Numbered from the stretch's first letter, positions 10,601-24,340 are shown. The stretch: 64,000 nt of DNA from Sycobia sp. Sy_11 (GCA_018907035.1 JACCIC010000093.1:1430001-1494000); one strand, 5' to 3'. Made by a program: numbers and translations. The notes: generated by a model not told the origin, from the sequence alone.

Positions 10601-13600
10601 TAATCGCAGGAATGAAACCGGTCATGTAAATTCCCCATGGCATTGTGAGCATTGACGATCCCAAAATTGTATTCCAAATAGAAAAACTGTAAATTAGATA
10701 AATATTTATAATTAATTTTTTCAATATTTTTATAAGAATGAAGTTTCTTGTTTGTCATTATCAATTAATTGTATTTGAAATATTCACCCGAAAACTACAA
10801 GGAGATATTTATAATGTACTTACATTGTGACCAGAGAATTTTGCTTCGGTTTCATGTCGATCATAATATCATCTAAATTCGCTGGGACAGTTAACGATTT
10901 CGTAAAAAAATTTTCCAAAAAAGGTTTCTTATTGCTGATTCTACCATTGCCACCAATTGCATCTTCTTCTAATAACTAATTTATTTAAGTAAGTTAAAAA
11001 TATCGGATAAAAATAGACATTAATTTTTCTTATGTTTTGATATTTTAATATTGTTTTATGTGGACTCTACAAGTGATACATATATTAGGTCATTGATCTG
11101 CTTCTTTTATCTTTAACCGCTTATACTTTTTTCTACTTATATACAATTTCTTTAAAAAGTTACTTTTTCTTCTGTAAACACTTTTAATGTGAATTAATAA
11201 ATATTTTTATTGGTCTAACAATCTTTAAACTATACTATATTATTTTAAAATAATTATTTTTATTTATTTTTTTTTAATTATTTTTAATTTTCATTCTAAT
11301 TTGATTTTAACTTTATTTTTAGCAGTAAGTTATATTTCAGATTATTCGGGAATGATCATAAACAAGGACAGTTTGACTGACATTATTTTAGTATAATATA
11401 TTATAATATAAAAACCGTAAGGCCGATAAAAATATTTATTAATTTAATTCAAAACAGTCAATATGAGTACAATTTCTAACTTTTAATGTGAATTTGAATA
11501 TTGAACAATATTTCTGAAGAGCTCTATTAAATTTTATTTTTAATATATATTTTTCTTTCATTTATAACTAAATCCAAATTAATAATCGCAGTTGTGGTAA
11601 TAAATTCTTGCATTTTTTAAAAATTTCAAAAGTAAATATCGTAAAAGTATCATATATATGAAAAAGTCATACTATCCAGTTTCATTATCAATGCAAAATA
11701 CGCTCCCTAATAGAATCCAAATAATGTTATTCACGTTTGTTTAACGTATTGAGGAAAAATTATTTTATAGTTATTATTTCATATACTCTCCATACTTGTT
11801 GAAGAAATCCAATTTTCCTCATCGAGTCTGAAAATTTCATTTTCAATTCATTGGTTTTGAAGTTCATTATTTACTTCGTCAGGTAATTTAGCGCACCTGT
11901 TGCGTAATTTACTATTTTAGCACTGAGTGTGTGAGACTCTATTTATCGCGTATATTTTTATTTCACTATAAGCAGTCCTTACACAACCTCACTCGAAGCA
12001 GTGGGCAAAGTAAAGTTCTTAGCGCACTGAACTTGATTTGACTCAATTAATTGTCAACTTTCATGCTCGTTCAGAATCTATGTTTATAAATAAATCCGGG
12101 TCTTATCTTAATGTAAACGCGAGCATGATTTAGTTCATTCTGAATTAAAAAATAGTATACAGAACATGTGCTCGAAGTGCAGCATAGATAAAACTAGCTC
12201 AATTGTTGCTAAATCTACTATTGCATCACGGCAGCTGAAAAATCATCCGAAAGTTGTGATTCTGAGGTTGCAGTAATTTAAAGTTATTTTATATAACGAT
12301 GACCTCAACACACAATTTAAGGATGATTTTTCGGTTATTGTAACGTAATATATCATTCAACGCTAGTATGCAAATTACTTATTTCCCTCGTGAGTCATTT
12401 TAGAGCCGAGTGAAGCGTAGGAGGTAAGTTTCGCGAGGTAAACAAATAATCAGTTTCCACATCAACGATAAAATTTACTATTCTCCATTTCACGCGGAAA
12501 TAAAAACAATAGCAAATAAGTCAGACAAAAAGAACTATATATTAATAACGTTATAGTATAATAAGATGATTTAATTATTTTGGTTATTCTGAACATGGTT
12601 TATTTATTTATTTATTTTTATTATTCAAAAACCGAGAAATGAACAGTAAAAATGATAAAGTTGTAGATTACTTTAAATCATTTTTATGTTTATTAATCTA
12701 TTTAAATTTGGATATTTTAGAGACAGAAATAAAATAATCTAGATTTTTGTTAAGTTTTATTATTATTCATTCGTTTTTTAATCTATTAATAGTAAAATTA
12801 GATTTTTTATATTAAAATAAATATTTTTATGGGGTCTTTACACTTAACATTTAATAAACTAATTAACATTCATTTGCAATTATGATAAATATTATAATAT
12901 TAAATTTCTCAAAGTTGCCTCATGGTTGAGATGGTCACGAAATTTATTTTAGTTCAGATTTTTTCTTGAACTAGTACACAATATACGATTTTAAAATCGG
13001 TGCATTTTATTCATAAAAAGCAAGTTAAAAATGTCATTTTATTTTTATTATTTATTTATAAACAATTATCATTTTACATAAAATTAATCTTAAATTCTCT
13101 AATTTAACATAATTTTTCTTATAATTGTTTAACTTGTTTAACTAATTTATTTAATAATTATTTTTTAATAATTTATAATTCCTTGATTCCGTAACCGTCG
13201 GCAACCGAGCTGCGTATATACTTCTTCTATTCGTCAGAAAATACAGAAATATCGATGACAAAAATTATTACTTAAACGATCATTACTATCTGTTCAAAAT
13301 AATATAATCATTGTATATAATATAATGTAATATAATGCATACCATCTTATTTATAATATAATATAGTCATCGATATTTCCGTATTTTGTGACGAATAGAA
13401 GTATATATGCAGCACTGTTGCCGGCGATTGCGGAATCAAGGCGATTGCGCGCACGTGCTTTGTCGTACTGGCAGCGCTCGAGCTGCAATTTTTCTCGCGC
13501 GTGGTAATCGGCTACTTTTCGCATATATAGCTCAATGTACTATTACATTATACGCCGAATGTACTAATATATTAGATGCCGAATTTTTCTTTTGTTTTCG

Positions 13601-14635
13601 AAATGTACGAAATATATAAATCGAAACGATTGTACTGTTATATCATAGATATATTATAGGTTCTTTGTAATTATATATCGAAAGCGTTTACATGAGAAAA
13701 AACCTATTGCTATTGTTTTAATAAAAATATTTTAAAAGAAACCTATTATTTCTTTTTTTATGATTAATTTAAGCCATGTATAATATACTATTGAAGCAAT
13801 AATTTATAATCACTATTAATTTGAACTAAAAATATAAAGGTGCTTACCAAGTCAGCGCTACGAATTTCATAATAATTTTCTCGCGTCAAATGTGTAGGTA
13901 GCGAGGAACATAGGGAGGGTGGAATTCTGTCGATTACTAGTGGTGGTAATCGTTTCGGAAGTAAATTAGAAATGTATTTATTACAATTGAATCCGGTTCC
14001 CAGGCTATCCAACCTAAAAGTTACATTATAGATTCATCAAGCTTTCTATCTAAGAAATAGAAAAATTAATTTAACAAATTGACATTTAGCCAATAATAGA
14101 TGTCGATAAATACATGGTTTAAGCGATTGTTTTTTGTGAGAGAATGTTTTGTATCGTTAAAATGTAGCAAGATCGTTCGCGATCGAACATTTATAAAGGA
14201 ATCGTTCAATTCTTTAATAAAAAATTCAATTGAAAAATAATTTATTGAGATGCGATACAACTTTATGTTTGATAAAATGCTATTCTTCTTTATGCTACGT
14301 TTACGCAGTCATGCATCAAGGCTCATCGGCGAACGCCGACTGTAGATAAAAGAGCGAAGGGGAGAGGGGCGGGGTGTTGGAGGAGGAATAAATGTCCCCA
14401 ACCTGGGGGAGCTCCCAACGAGACTGCTCTCAAGGTCGCTCGTCTCCGAGTCCTGAAGCACGAGCAGCGGGTGTTCCTGGCTGGTCTGCGAGCACGAGGA
14501 GGAGAGCAGGGGCGTGCTCTCGGAGCCGCTGTCCCTCGCAGCCTGACGCGGCGCCACCAAGTGCTTCCGGTAGAGCGACTGGTAGGCCGGGCGCTTCCTG
14601 TCCCCGGCGCCGCCGCGGGCCCGATCCTCGTCCAT
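7603..14635 (-). CDS. SLC38A9: SLC38A9-type lysosomal amino-acid transporter/sensor, 10 coding exons
   Basis: Exons from 5': 14403-14635, 13848-14013, 10824-10975, 10529-10686, 8994-9158, 8873-8923, 8633-8809, 8278-8480, 8104-8208 and 7603-8016. They join with consistent phases to 607 residues. In vertebrates this 11-helix protein sits in the lysosomal membrane and reports arginine to Rag-Ragulator/mTORC1. The N-terminal cytosolic part is long and holds RIPPSL before the core. Helix 1 follows residue 184 and reads SIWNTILGSSMLTMPWG, a close match to the family. Later matches are LMSNFLYNSGNF, TFFTKFNSFG, LSLSFFIHN and ARIVLLFQLFTVYPL. The luminal loop carries N-x-T/S sites (NNT, NAT). Exon 1 lies in GC-rich DNA. 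The 2.8-kb intron 3' of exon 2 contains two inverted-repeat elements. Drosophila has a distinct but related gene, so the symbol is by similarity to vertebrates. Confidence 0.87.
9159..10528. other. Intron of the SLC38A9-like gene
   Basis: The 1.37-kb intron between the exon coding helix 1 and the next is AT-rich. I see no additional exon or repeat in it. Confidence 0.7.
11192..11444. mobile_element. Palindromic MITE, about 253 bp, inside an SLC38A9 intron
   Basis: The left arm aattaataaatatttttatt plus 'ggtctaacaatctttaaac' is inverted at the right as 'aaaaccgtaaggccgata' plus aaaatatttattaatt. The inner 'aacaaggacagtttgact' block also occurs in both arms of 21505-22355, so this is a shorter member of that family. 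Confidence 0.7.
12225..12345. repeat. Imperfect inverted repeat with arms of about 50 bp
   Basis: gaaaaatcatccgaaagttg at the left faces aatttaaggatgatttttc at the right, and 'tctgaggttgca' faces 'gacctcaacaca'. It lies in an intron of the SLC38A9-like gene and may be the centre of an old foldback element. Confidence 0.5.
13182..13440. mobile_element. MITE of about 259 bp with 75-bp terminal inverted repeats
   Basis: The left arm begins cttgattccgtaaccgtcgg and the right arm ends ccggcgattgcggaatcaag. The arms stay complementary for about 75 bp, through 'ttctattcgtcagaaaatac' and its partner 'gtattttgtgacgaatagaa'. The centre is an AT-rich run of 'tataat' motifs. It lies in the first long intron of the SLC38A9-like gene. 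Confidence 0.75.
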
Positions 14636-15270
14636 GCTCGCGCAGCGCTCTATCCGCGGGCGGCCCGGGCCCGACTGATCCTATCGTTCCGATACGACAC
14701 TCGCGTTGGCTCGGTCGCGGCCAGCCCCTCGCGCGAGCCGCGATCATTTCGCCGCCGTCGCGCCCCGACGACGGCGCTGCATCTTCGCGGACGCAGAACG
14801 CGCGCGGGTCTCGGGAGGCCAATCAACTCTGACGCGCGGGCTGCGAGTATTATTTATGTGCACTTGTGATATGATTATTATTACTGGCGCAGCAATTACG
14901 GCTCGCCCGCGGGATCAAAAAATCGCGCTCGGTCCCGCGAGGAGGCGCTCCTCCGATCCGCGCGCTCGCTGGAACCTTGACCCCAGTAGCCGCGGCCGCC
15001 TGCCTGCCCCCCCCCCCGCGCCTGCGCTAAAAACCTGGACGTCGGGATTAGAATGTTTACTGGTGCGTATTACGTATCTGTATGTGCGCGCGCGATGCGC
15101 GCTGCAGCTCCGATGCCCTTCCGGGCGCGATAATACGCTAATACGCGACGTTCTCGTGACGATCGACGGGGATGGAGGTCCGCGCGGACACGCGCGTCTC
15201 GGGCAACTGAGAAGGCGATCTCTCGAGCTCGATCCCTGAATCTCTAAGCGTCTCGGCAGCAGATCCATAA
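14636..15270 (-). promoter_or_regulatory. CpG-rich promoter and 5' UTR region of the SLC38A9-like gene
   Basis: Composition switches sharply from AT-rich to GC-rich with dense CpG from about 14300 to 15240, covering coding exon 1 and about 600 bp upstream of its ATG. The overlapping long open frames on both strands here come from the lack of AT-rich stop codons, not from genes. A C11 run lies near 15007-15017. No TATA box is evident, which fits a broad housekeeping promoter. The transcription start is not determinable by eye. Confidence 0.6.
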
Positions 15271-16734
15271 AAATAAATTGCTACTAATGCCACTGTGCTC
15301 GCGCAAATAAGTTATATCAACCCATTTGTAAATAAGTTGTCAATTGCACAGATAACATAATTCATACAAAACAGAAATAATTTGTCTTTAACTTGTTATT
15401 TAATTCTTGTTCTTCTTATATACAATCTCTGCTACAAAGATATCTACATGTTATTTTCAATTAAAAATACAATATTGTCAAGATTCTTCTCAATAAATTA
15501 ATAATTAATGTATGTTACGGAAAACCTCGAAAAATATGAATATTCCACCTGATTCAACATAAAGCAAAAGAGAAATTAAAATAAAATTCTTTCCTATATA
15601 AATTACAATGTTCATTCTGATAATTTTATACATAGCTTCAGCTTAATTGTTTAAAACCTGCTCTTTCGGGTAATATTTTTTCTTACTATATTTAGCCACA
15701 ATACTCAAATATTCAAAATCTTTCCAGAACTGGAAACCGAATCATACAGACCGATTGTAATTCTTTCAAAATTTTAAAGAAAAACCATAATTACGATGAA
15801 ACCTTTATCTTCCATAAAAGCTTCTTTTTCGATTACAAAAAAAAGCATTTATATATTTGTGACTATATATTTTTGTGAGAATAAATATTATTCAAGTACA
15901 CAAAAGTAACATTTTGAAGTTATTGAGTAATTATTAACTATTGAAATTGACTAAAAATGAAACGCTTTTTTGAAGCAATACCATATATTTACACGATGTC
16001 AAAGATTAATTTAGTATATTATATACTATATGATACTAACGTAGTTTTCTATCGTTAGTATCCATAATACAAATCATGCATAATCTTATAATTCTATAGA
16101 AAATAAATATACATATGTAAGGATATCCACAGAAGGTTTAACTATCATTTTTCTATGTAATTTATATTAGTAGTAAAGGAGAAAATAAATTTTACGGAAA
16201 ACATGTATACAATATTCGTAATACAATGTTTTTAATCAGACCTGCAATTTTTATTGGAAACATTTTTTTAACTTCCATATTTTCCTAACTAAATTAAAAT
16301 ATCTCAATTTCTATGGATGTTTCATGGCTTGTACCATTTAATTCTCCTTGTCACATATTTTCGATATGATATTTGTAATCAATGATTCAAAATACATTTT
16401 ATTAATCAAACAAAAGATAGTTGTTAAAACTCAACTCTTTACAGCGAGTGTTGACCCGACCGTTTACCCGACTGCGAAATGTTTTATACTTTATTAACTG
16501 TATTTTATCCGTTTTCTGTTTGGAAAACTACAAAAAAAAACATGTATTTATTTAATTTTTAATCGACTTCTCAGATGTTTTTGCGAAATAAACAAATTAA
16601 AATATTTTTGAGCATGAAAACAAAAGTTTATTTTTCAAGTTCAAAGTTTTCCGAATTTACTCGAAGAATTGGAAAAGTTAGAAAATAAATTTTATACAAT
16701 TAAAAAGTTTCACAAATGTAATATATACCATCGT

Positions 16735-17215
16735 CCAGTCTTTATGACCAGTTAAGACAAAATTTTACGAATTTTACTTTATAAGGTGTATTCTAGAAAA
16801 AAAGTTTATTAGAAAAAATGTGGAAATAATATAAAATCAAACGAGAAAGAAGTATTTTTTACGAGTCATTCTAGAACATGATGAGCTCATTAATAAGATG
16901 CCTGATAATCCATTAGATATAGAATGCTTGATCGAAAAATTATAAGAACTTTTAAAATGGCATACATCTTGTATTATAATATAGCGATATTGCTTCTAGA
17001 GCTATATTAAATAAATATATACATCAATCCTTGAATTTTCGATTGAGTTGGTTGTTTGAAAGTTGGCCACCTGTCATCTTACTGATAGGCACAACAGATG
17101 TCCTAGAACGATCTTAAAAAATACTTCTATCTCATTTGATTTTAAATTATTTCCATCTTCCTTTTAACACACTTTTTTGGTTCATCGCTGTAAAGACTTG
17201 TCGATGCTATAGACG
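16735..17215. repeat. Inverted repeat, arms of about 170 bp, degenerate foldback
   Basis: The left arm contains 'ggaaataatataaaatcaaa' and 'agaagtattttttacga'. The right arm contains 'aaaaaatacttctatctca' and 'gattttaaattatttcc'. Complementarity continues from 'ccatcgtccagtctttatg' to its partner near 17190-17210. The loop is about 130 bp. Confidence 0.65.
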
Positions 17216-18941
17216 GATTTGAGACATTTTTCAAATGTTGGAAATATTATTTTATTATTTAAATTTTGTTTCAACATGTAAATTAATTAAACATTTTATA
17301 AAAAATATTTTATCACTGACCAAAAATAAAATATTAAATTCAAAAGATGCTAATTCACCATTGATTTTTATATGATTTTTACATTTAATGCTGGATTAAA
17401 CCAATTTATTCTAAACATATCGTGATATGCGTATGGAAATAACATTATTACGACTGGAGAACTTGATTATTTACCGTCTGCGTATTAACAAATCAAAGTT
17501 TTTATCAGAATAAAATATTTTTTAAATATAAATATACTTATCTTTAAATATAAAAGTTAATCAGATTTCACTTTTTAATAGGAATCTTTAAATAGTTTTT
17601 GTAAATAAAATAACGCGCAAACTATAACTTTGAAAATATTAGAAAGTTTTCGGATTTGCACTCTTAAAGCTTAGTTTTCTGCAACAATATGTGGAATATA
17701 TATAAATTATAAAAGATATAATTTTGAAAATATTTTATGTCAAAAATTTGACACATAATCTGGAGTTATTTTGTTATGGAATTGTTTAACTAGAATTCCT
17801 TTATCATTTAAGACTAAAATTTAAATACTTTTTATAAAATTTCGCTTCTCAATTCAGTCATCTCAATATAGCAAGCATTTTTTAAGGCAATAGTCTGGTA
17901 AATTGGATTGCAAAAAGTGATTATATCAAGTTTTTTTTACCTATTTCATAGTACAGAGGATTAAGAATATATTGTAGACTTTATACAATAAAATTTACAA
18001 TATTAAAAAATCTAGCATATCTCATTGTTTTTCATTATTTCACAAATCTCATATCTCATAGAACTTTAAGCTTATATTCACGGTATTAAAATATAGTTTG
18101 AAAAATCCAATAAATTTGTTAGATATATTTTTAAGAGGGTTATTTAAAACAAAATTTCTATATGTATCTATATTCTATATGTTTTAAACACTTTTTTAAT
18201 TAATCCGAGTTTAAGTTTGGATACGAGTAATAAAATTTGGATATGTTATACTACACACCAAGAGTTCCTGCGCGAACTAGAATAATTTTTTTCGTCTCTA
18301 ATTTGAAATTTTATAACCCGATTTCAACTAAGAAGAAATCCAACTTTCTACTAAAAAATAAAATATTTTCTTATTTTTTATCAAAATTTAGTTTAAACCG
18401 AAATGCTAAACTTATATAAAATGATTTATTCGATTTTTCTGTTTTAAGTGTTCTCAAGTGACGCTATTACCTGGACTAGACAGCTAAATTTTTTTTGGAG
18501 ATGCCCATTATAGAATTCAAATATGATAACTGACAATTAAATAAATAAAAAATTAATTTTTTATACTTTTCAGTAATGATAATAAAATAAAAAAATTAAG
18601 CCAAATAGATTTTATTTATAGATAAAATATAAGTTTTATTAATAGGCTTTAGAGATTCTTGAATTATGTACTTATTAATATTAAAACGTACAGTATCATT
18701 AGTTCATTAAAAAATGAATTGAAAAAGTATTTTCTGAATTTATTTACTACTATTTACTAATTACTATGATTCACTATTATTTATTTAATTTTTGTTACAT
18801 TTTTCTTTACTTTACTTATGTTACTATAATTATATATTTCATTTAATGCATATAAAAGTAGCTTTTGTTTATTCATGAATATTGTACATTGGCCGTCTAC
18901 CAAATATGTAATGAAATTTTTATAAAAAGGTCTGATCGTCC

Positions 18942-18944
<3 letters not shown>

Positions 18945-19005
<61 letters not shown>
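18945..19005. repeat. (TA)n microsatellite, about 60 bp
   Basis: Uninterrupted TA dinucleotides. Confidence 0.95.
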
Positions 19006-19008
<3 letters not shown>

Positions 19009-21504
19009 TAAAATAAATAAATCTTTCCCTAAAAATATTCCTGAAATGAATTTTGAGTTACCCAACTGCTACCATAATTAAAATATTTAATATATTTTCA
19101 TCTTTGTTTATAAAATTATATGTAACTTTGCTCCTATATTATTATACATTACATATTTAATTTTCCAAGTAAGCAAATTATAGTCCTTAATAAGATAATA
19201 TAAAATTTTGTAAAATGTTCATAAGCAGAAGTAATTTAGTAAGTGATAAAAATTTCTAAAAATTATTAGGAGAATTTTGAACATTGTAGTAAAATTTCCA
19301 AAAATAAAAAAGTTGTTAACCTTATATTAAAACTTACATTTTGACAATCATTTTTCATTAATTCTTAGATCAATATCCTTAAGATTTTCAATTGTTCAAA
19401 GAATTTTTCAAAATTTCGAAAAATTATTAATATTTAAAAAATTTATTTTTAAATAAAAATATTGCAACTATATGTGCATAATTTTGAATGTACAACAGTG
19501 CATAAACCGGTTTACTTGTAATCCAAAAAAATTTTATCTAAAATTTCAACACCGATTGTTTCACTAAAATCTTAGAATGTTAGAATATAAGCATCTCACT
19601 AAAATCTTTATCATTTTACTAAAATCTTAGAATGTTAGAATATAAACATAGAATATAGAATATAAGGATAATATTAATCATCCTTAGAATGTGATATTGA
19701 ATTTTTGGTTTATATTAATAAGATATAAAACATATTATCCTCAATAATTTCTATAAACAGAATTAATAATATACACGATGATAATATAAGCGTAAGAATT
19801 TCATCATTTCATGAAATCAAAACAAGCAGCATCAATAATATTTACAGATAAATAAAGATGATGAAATTAGTACTGTCTATTTTATATAAATATATATTAT
19901 ATATGAATATTGTCAATATAATTTATTACTTAAAAGAACTAAAATTGTTTTAAAAAATTTCATACGAAGTATGTCTATATATTTCAAATTTAGATTAACA
20001 TTCTTAAAATATTTCGTGTCTTAAATTTATCTTTTTAAAATTTCTATTATAAAGTTTTCCATTGTTGCAATAATGTAATTTAACTATGTAAGGTTCAAAG
20101 TATTAATATTTTATTTTATTTAATTAATTAAAAATATTAACTTTGTTTAACTCGTTCTGTAATTGTTTGAGTAGAAAACTTTTTATAACAATTATTATAA
20201 AATACCATTAGCATAACAATCAATGTAACATAATTTTCATTATATGCAATTCATCATACGTTAATTTTATATTGATTATTGTAAAAGTGCTAACAGAATA
20301 ATAATTTTTGAACCATTGCATAAAGAATTACATATTCCAATACACTCTGCATCCTTTTTTCTTCTATTTTTAAGACTAGTAATATTATAGATCCATAGTA
20401 CCTTAACTAGAATTTTTAAAAGATCACTTATATTCACTAATTGTTTGTGATAATTTATATGCTTGAAAAAAATTTTGATACATCGTAAGAAGCAAATTTT
20501 TAAAAAGAATTTGTGGTATTGTAAGTAGATCATAGTTGCAACGTATCCGCTATAAAAATTTGGATAAATTAGCAAAATTTAATTTCTGACCAATAAATAT
20601 AATATTCTAACAATGATGTTTTCAATAGAAAAAAATAACAATTTTTAAAATTAATTTTTAAAATTAATTATCATGCTAATATTACCAATGTTTTACAAAA
20701 GTGTTTGCAATAATTTTCAGTATTTTATATAGAATACAATATGCGATCTATTAAATTTTATTATTGCATCAATCGCATGGCAAGATCGTCTCTACAATCA
20801 TCTCGGCATCTAAATTTTTTTTTCTTCTCAGAAGTCACGTCACTGTATCTACGCTGCTCTTATTCTCTTACAAATGAGAATATAACCTTTTTTCTTGCAA
20901 CTGCCGATTGCGTATTTTAAGTCTCATAATAAATACTGTATTCCTTTTCACGATTATCTATATCATATCTCAAACTTTTTAAGTTGAGATATAGAAATAA
21001 AATCTATTTACTAGATAGACCCCATACATAAATGTCTTCGTGCCAACTACTTTTTCTAACTACATTTGTAAAATTACTAAGCATTATAATTAATTAAATA
21101 AAAACATAAAACATTTCGAATATATTAAGCAAAGTTCTTAGAAAATCACAATTACGTTATCTATGTTTCCACTGAATTAATTATAATTAACTGAATAATT
21201 TTGTGAATTGATCTATTAGCAATGTGGGGCCTTGTTGGATCAGCTATCACGCGGATGCGTAGGAATTGGAATTGGGAGTACTTATGATCTATTAGCAAAG
21301 GTAGTTAAGAAGTAACTCTAATTTAATATATTATATATTTTTTATTTATAAAAACTTTCATTCGCTCAGATCATATTAGTTATATCAACTAGTGAAATTT
21401 AAAACATAATTTATTCATTCCAGTCACTGATTAGAATTTGTGAAATTATTTATAGTTTAATCTTTCACTACTTTAATACATTTCGAAAGTTATCAAGTTA
21501 TATT

Positions 21505-22355
21505 AAATTAATAAATATTTTTATCGGTCTTACAGCCTTTATACAATAATATATTATACTAATATAGTGACTAACAGACTGTCCTTGTTTCCGATCACCC
21601 CCGAAAAATCTGAAATAGAAATTACTACTAAAAATTAAATTAAATTCAAAATTCAAAATAATAAAAATAATAAAAATAAACTATATTCTATGTTAACAAA
21701 GGATAACCTGACTGCCCGCACCACCTTCAATTTAAATTTAGCTTCGATGTCCGACATTCGAACCGCCGTGGTTCATCTTCAAGGACCAAACTAAAATGAA
21801 AACCTAGCATGCTACTACATTATACCCTTTTCCCACCCTAAATTATTTCATATAATATTTATAAATTTATAAATTTAATGTTAAAATCAAGTAAATTGGA
21901 CAACACTTCTGATTCTTTATTAATATAAAATATTCATATTAAAATTTTGTTTTATATTTAAGATCAGAAGGGTGGAGGTTTTATAAATATTATAAAAATT
22001 AATTTAGGGTTGGGATAAAATATATTATATAGTAGCACGTTAGATTTTTATTTTAGTTTAGTCCTTGAAGATGAACCGTAGCGATTCGAAACGTTGGGCA
22101 CCGAAGGTAAATTTAAATTTAAGGTGGTGGGAGCAGTCAAGTTGTCCTTTGCTAACATAGAATACAGTTTATTTGTATTATTTGTATTATTTATAATTTT
22201 AAATTTTTAATCTAATTTTATTTTATATTTAGTAGTTTTTCTATTTCAAATTCTTCGTAGGTGATAAAACAAGGACAGCCTGATTGTTATTATATTAGTA
22301 TAATATATTATTATATAAAGACTGTAAAATCCATAACAATATTTATTAATTTAAT
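21505..22355. mobile_element. 850-bp foldback element, arms of about 370 bp
   Basis: The left arm starts aaattaataaatatttttat then 'cggtcttacagcctttata'. The right arm ends 'aagactgtaaaatcc' then ataacaatatttattaattt. The arms pair through 'gactgtccttgttt', 'ctatgttaacaaaggata', 'caccaccttcaatttaaatt' and 'gttcatcttcaaggac', with high but imperfect similarity. A spacer of about 95 bp (21880-21975) separates them. Shorter relatives are at 7117-7280 and 11192-11444. No transposase frame is present. Confidence 0.8.
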
Positions 22356-24130
22356 TCAGATCAGTTGTCATAAGTACAATTTTTAATTTGTAATTTGTCA
22401 AGTTATTATGAATTTTTAACAAAAATCCAAAGCAGAGTGTAATTAATTAATATGCTAAAATGTTTTTGATCTAAAACAACCATAGAAAGATCGATCAAAT
22501 GTACGAATTTGCAGACGTAGATTCACCTTCTATTAAAAAAATAGAACCTTCGTAGTGGAAGAGTGAACTCATTTATTTGTTACAAAGTCATTCTATAATT
22601 ACATACATGGAGAGATCGTGTTTAATAATATCTTAAGACTTTGTTAGTATTATAAATATTGGTAAGGTTCATAACGTCTCTTAAAATAAGGCCGCTATAC
22701 CAGTTTTCAGTGAATACTTTATTTTATACATTGATTCGGCCTGATATGAGATCTTCGATTCTCATTCGGAACTGATATTAATAATTATCAACCTTTTAAA
22801 ATTAACGAATAGCTTTTGATAAAAATTTTAAGTTGTTTCTTTTGAAACCATTTTTCTTTCACCAAAAAAAATCTGTCCACCTTAAATATTTGAATAAGAA
22901 ACCCTAAGGTATGTTTGATATTGAATTCATTTCCGTATTAATTAATTTAATTTTTTTTTTTAGTGTTATCAATAATAAGATACATTTTTAAAAGAATATT
23001 TAAGTATATTTCCATAAAAATTCTATAAGAACCTACCTTTTTCTTTAAACCCAAAACATCATTATATAATAATAGTGCAAACTGTTTTATTCGATGCTTT
23101 TTAATCAAGAGCAGAATTATTGAACTATATTTGTCTTTTTGATAATTAAAAGATTATTTTAATGTACAGAATTAAAAGGTTATTTTTTAATGTACAAAAA
23201 CTTGATGGAACTTCCTTGATTCCGTATCTCGATGTATCTTGCTTAAATGAGCACTCAGCCAGAACATCAACGCTTTAGAATGGTTAATATAATCATCATG
23301 CCTAAGGTCCTTATGTAACGCATACATAAGAACTAATGACAATATCATAATAGAATACTGATACTTCTAACATTAGTCTTTAATTTAATTTTTATAATAA
23401 TTCTATAGGGTCCGAATAATATAGTTGTTAATTTGACTAACATCAGGTGTAACGTTCAATAATTGCCGACCGTGACGCTGCTAGATCTACCAGGATCTAC
23501 CTTCCTAAGCTCCACAAAGCGCATCTCGATAGTATTTTGTGATTATTAATTATTATTGTCATTTGAATAATTTTTGTCATATTTATTTATTATACGATTT
23601 TCTGACAGTGTGGTGCGAGTGTAAAATTTTTTTGCAAGTTTCAAACTACTTTTATATACAGCACCTTCCAAGCGACTCTAACATATTATAATAGGAAAAT
23701 GTATTTATAATAAATTAAAGTGACTGTATATACTATTTTTCTAACTTAAATATATTTGTGATAATTAAATTCGAAAAATGAATGTGATAGACAAAATTCT
23801 CCGAATTTTATGGTTAAAAGCATTAAAAACTTTGTATATAATAACATATAAATGACGATATATAAAACAGTAGAGAGTTTGTTAAATATTGTTTTAAATA
23901 AAATTTAAAGACCTACCTACAATAAATTTTTTACATTCCTTATGTTTTTGCTTGAAAACTAGAATTGTATGAACAAAATTACAAATTATAAAAAATACTT
24001 GTATCATGTATCATCTGAGCAGCGGGGTAGATCCATGATGTATCGACTGTAACTTGGGATGATTATATATTAATTGCGTTTATCTCGATAATTATTAGCT
24101 TTACAGCAAAAATGGATAGAATGTAAAAAA

Positions 24131-24340
24131 TTAATTTGAATAGGATTTACTTTTGTTTAAACAATTTTTTTCTAAACTCAAAATTATTTCATAAAATCTG
24201 GTTTTTATCAATTTTTTAACATTTTCACAAAGTTTAGGCGCCTGGCGTTGCCACATCCAGATTAATTGACGCAGCGGACGATCATTACCCAGATAACATC
24301 GCGCCGGCGTATTGTCGGCAACGCTTAGCACGCTTTGCAA
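24131..24340 (-). other. Short GC-balanced island with an open frame of non-AT-biased codons
   Basis: On the minus strand, 24228-24340 encodes a run such as ARCYLGNDRPLRQLIWMWQR with codons like CTG, CGT, CGC and GCG, unlike anything nearby. The frame then runs into ordinary AT-rich DNA and stops at 24131. I do not recognise the protein. It could be a stranded exon, a pseudogene piece or transferred bacterial DNA. Confidence 0.25.

Noticed and set aside
10537..10764. 75-codon minus-strand frame overlapping the SLC38A9 helix 1 exon
   Set aside because: It is another frame of the real exon at 10529-10686, whose phase fits both neighbours.
14392..15268. Several overlapping open frames of 110-180 codons on both strands
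   Set aside because: They lie in the GC-rich promoter region, where stop codons are rare. They overlap on opposite strands and have low-complexity Arg/Pro/Ala composition. Only the 14403-14635 minus-strand frame fits a gene, as SLC38A9 exon 1.
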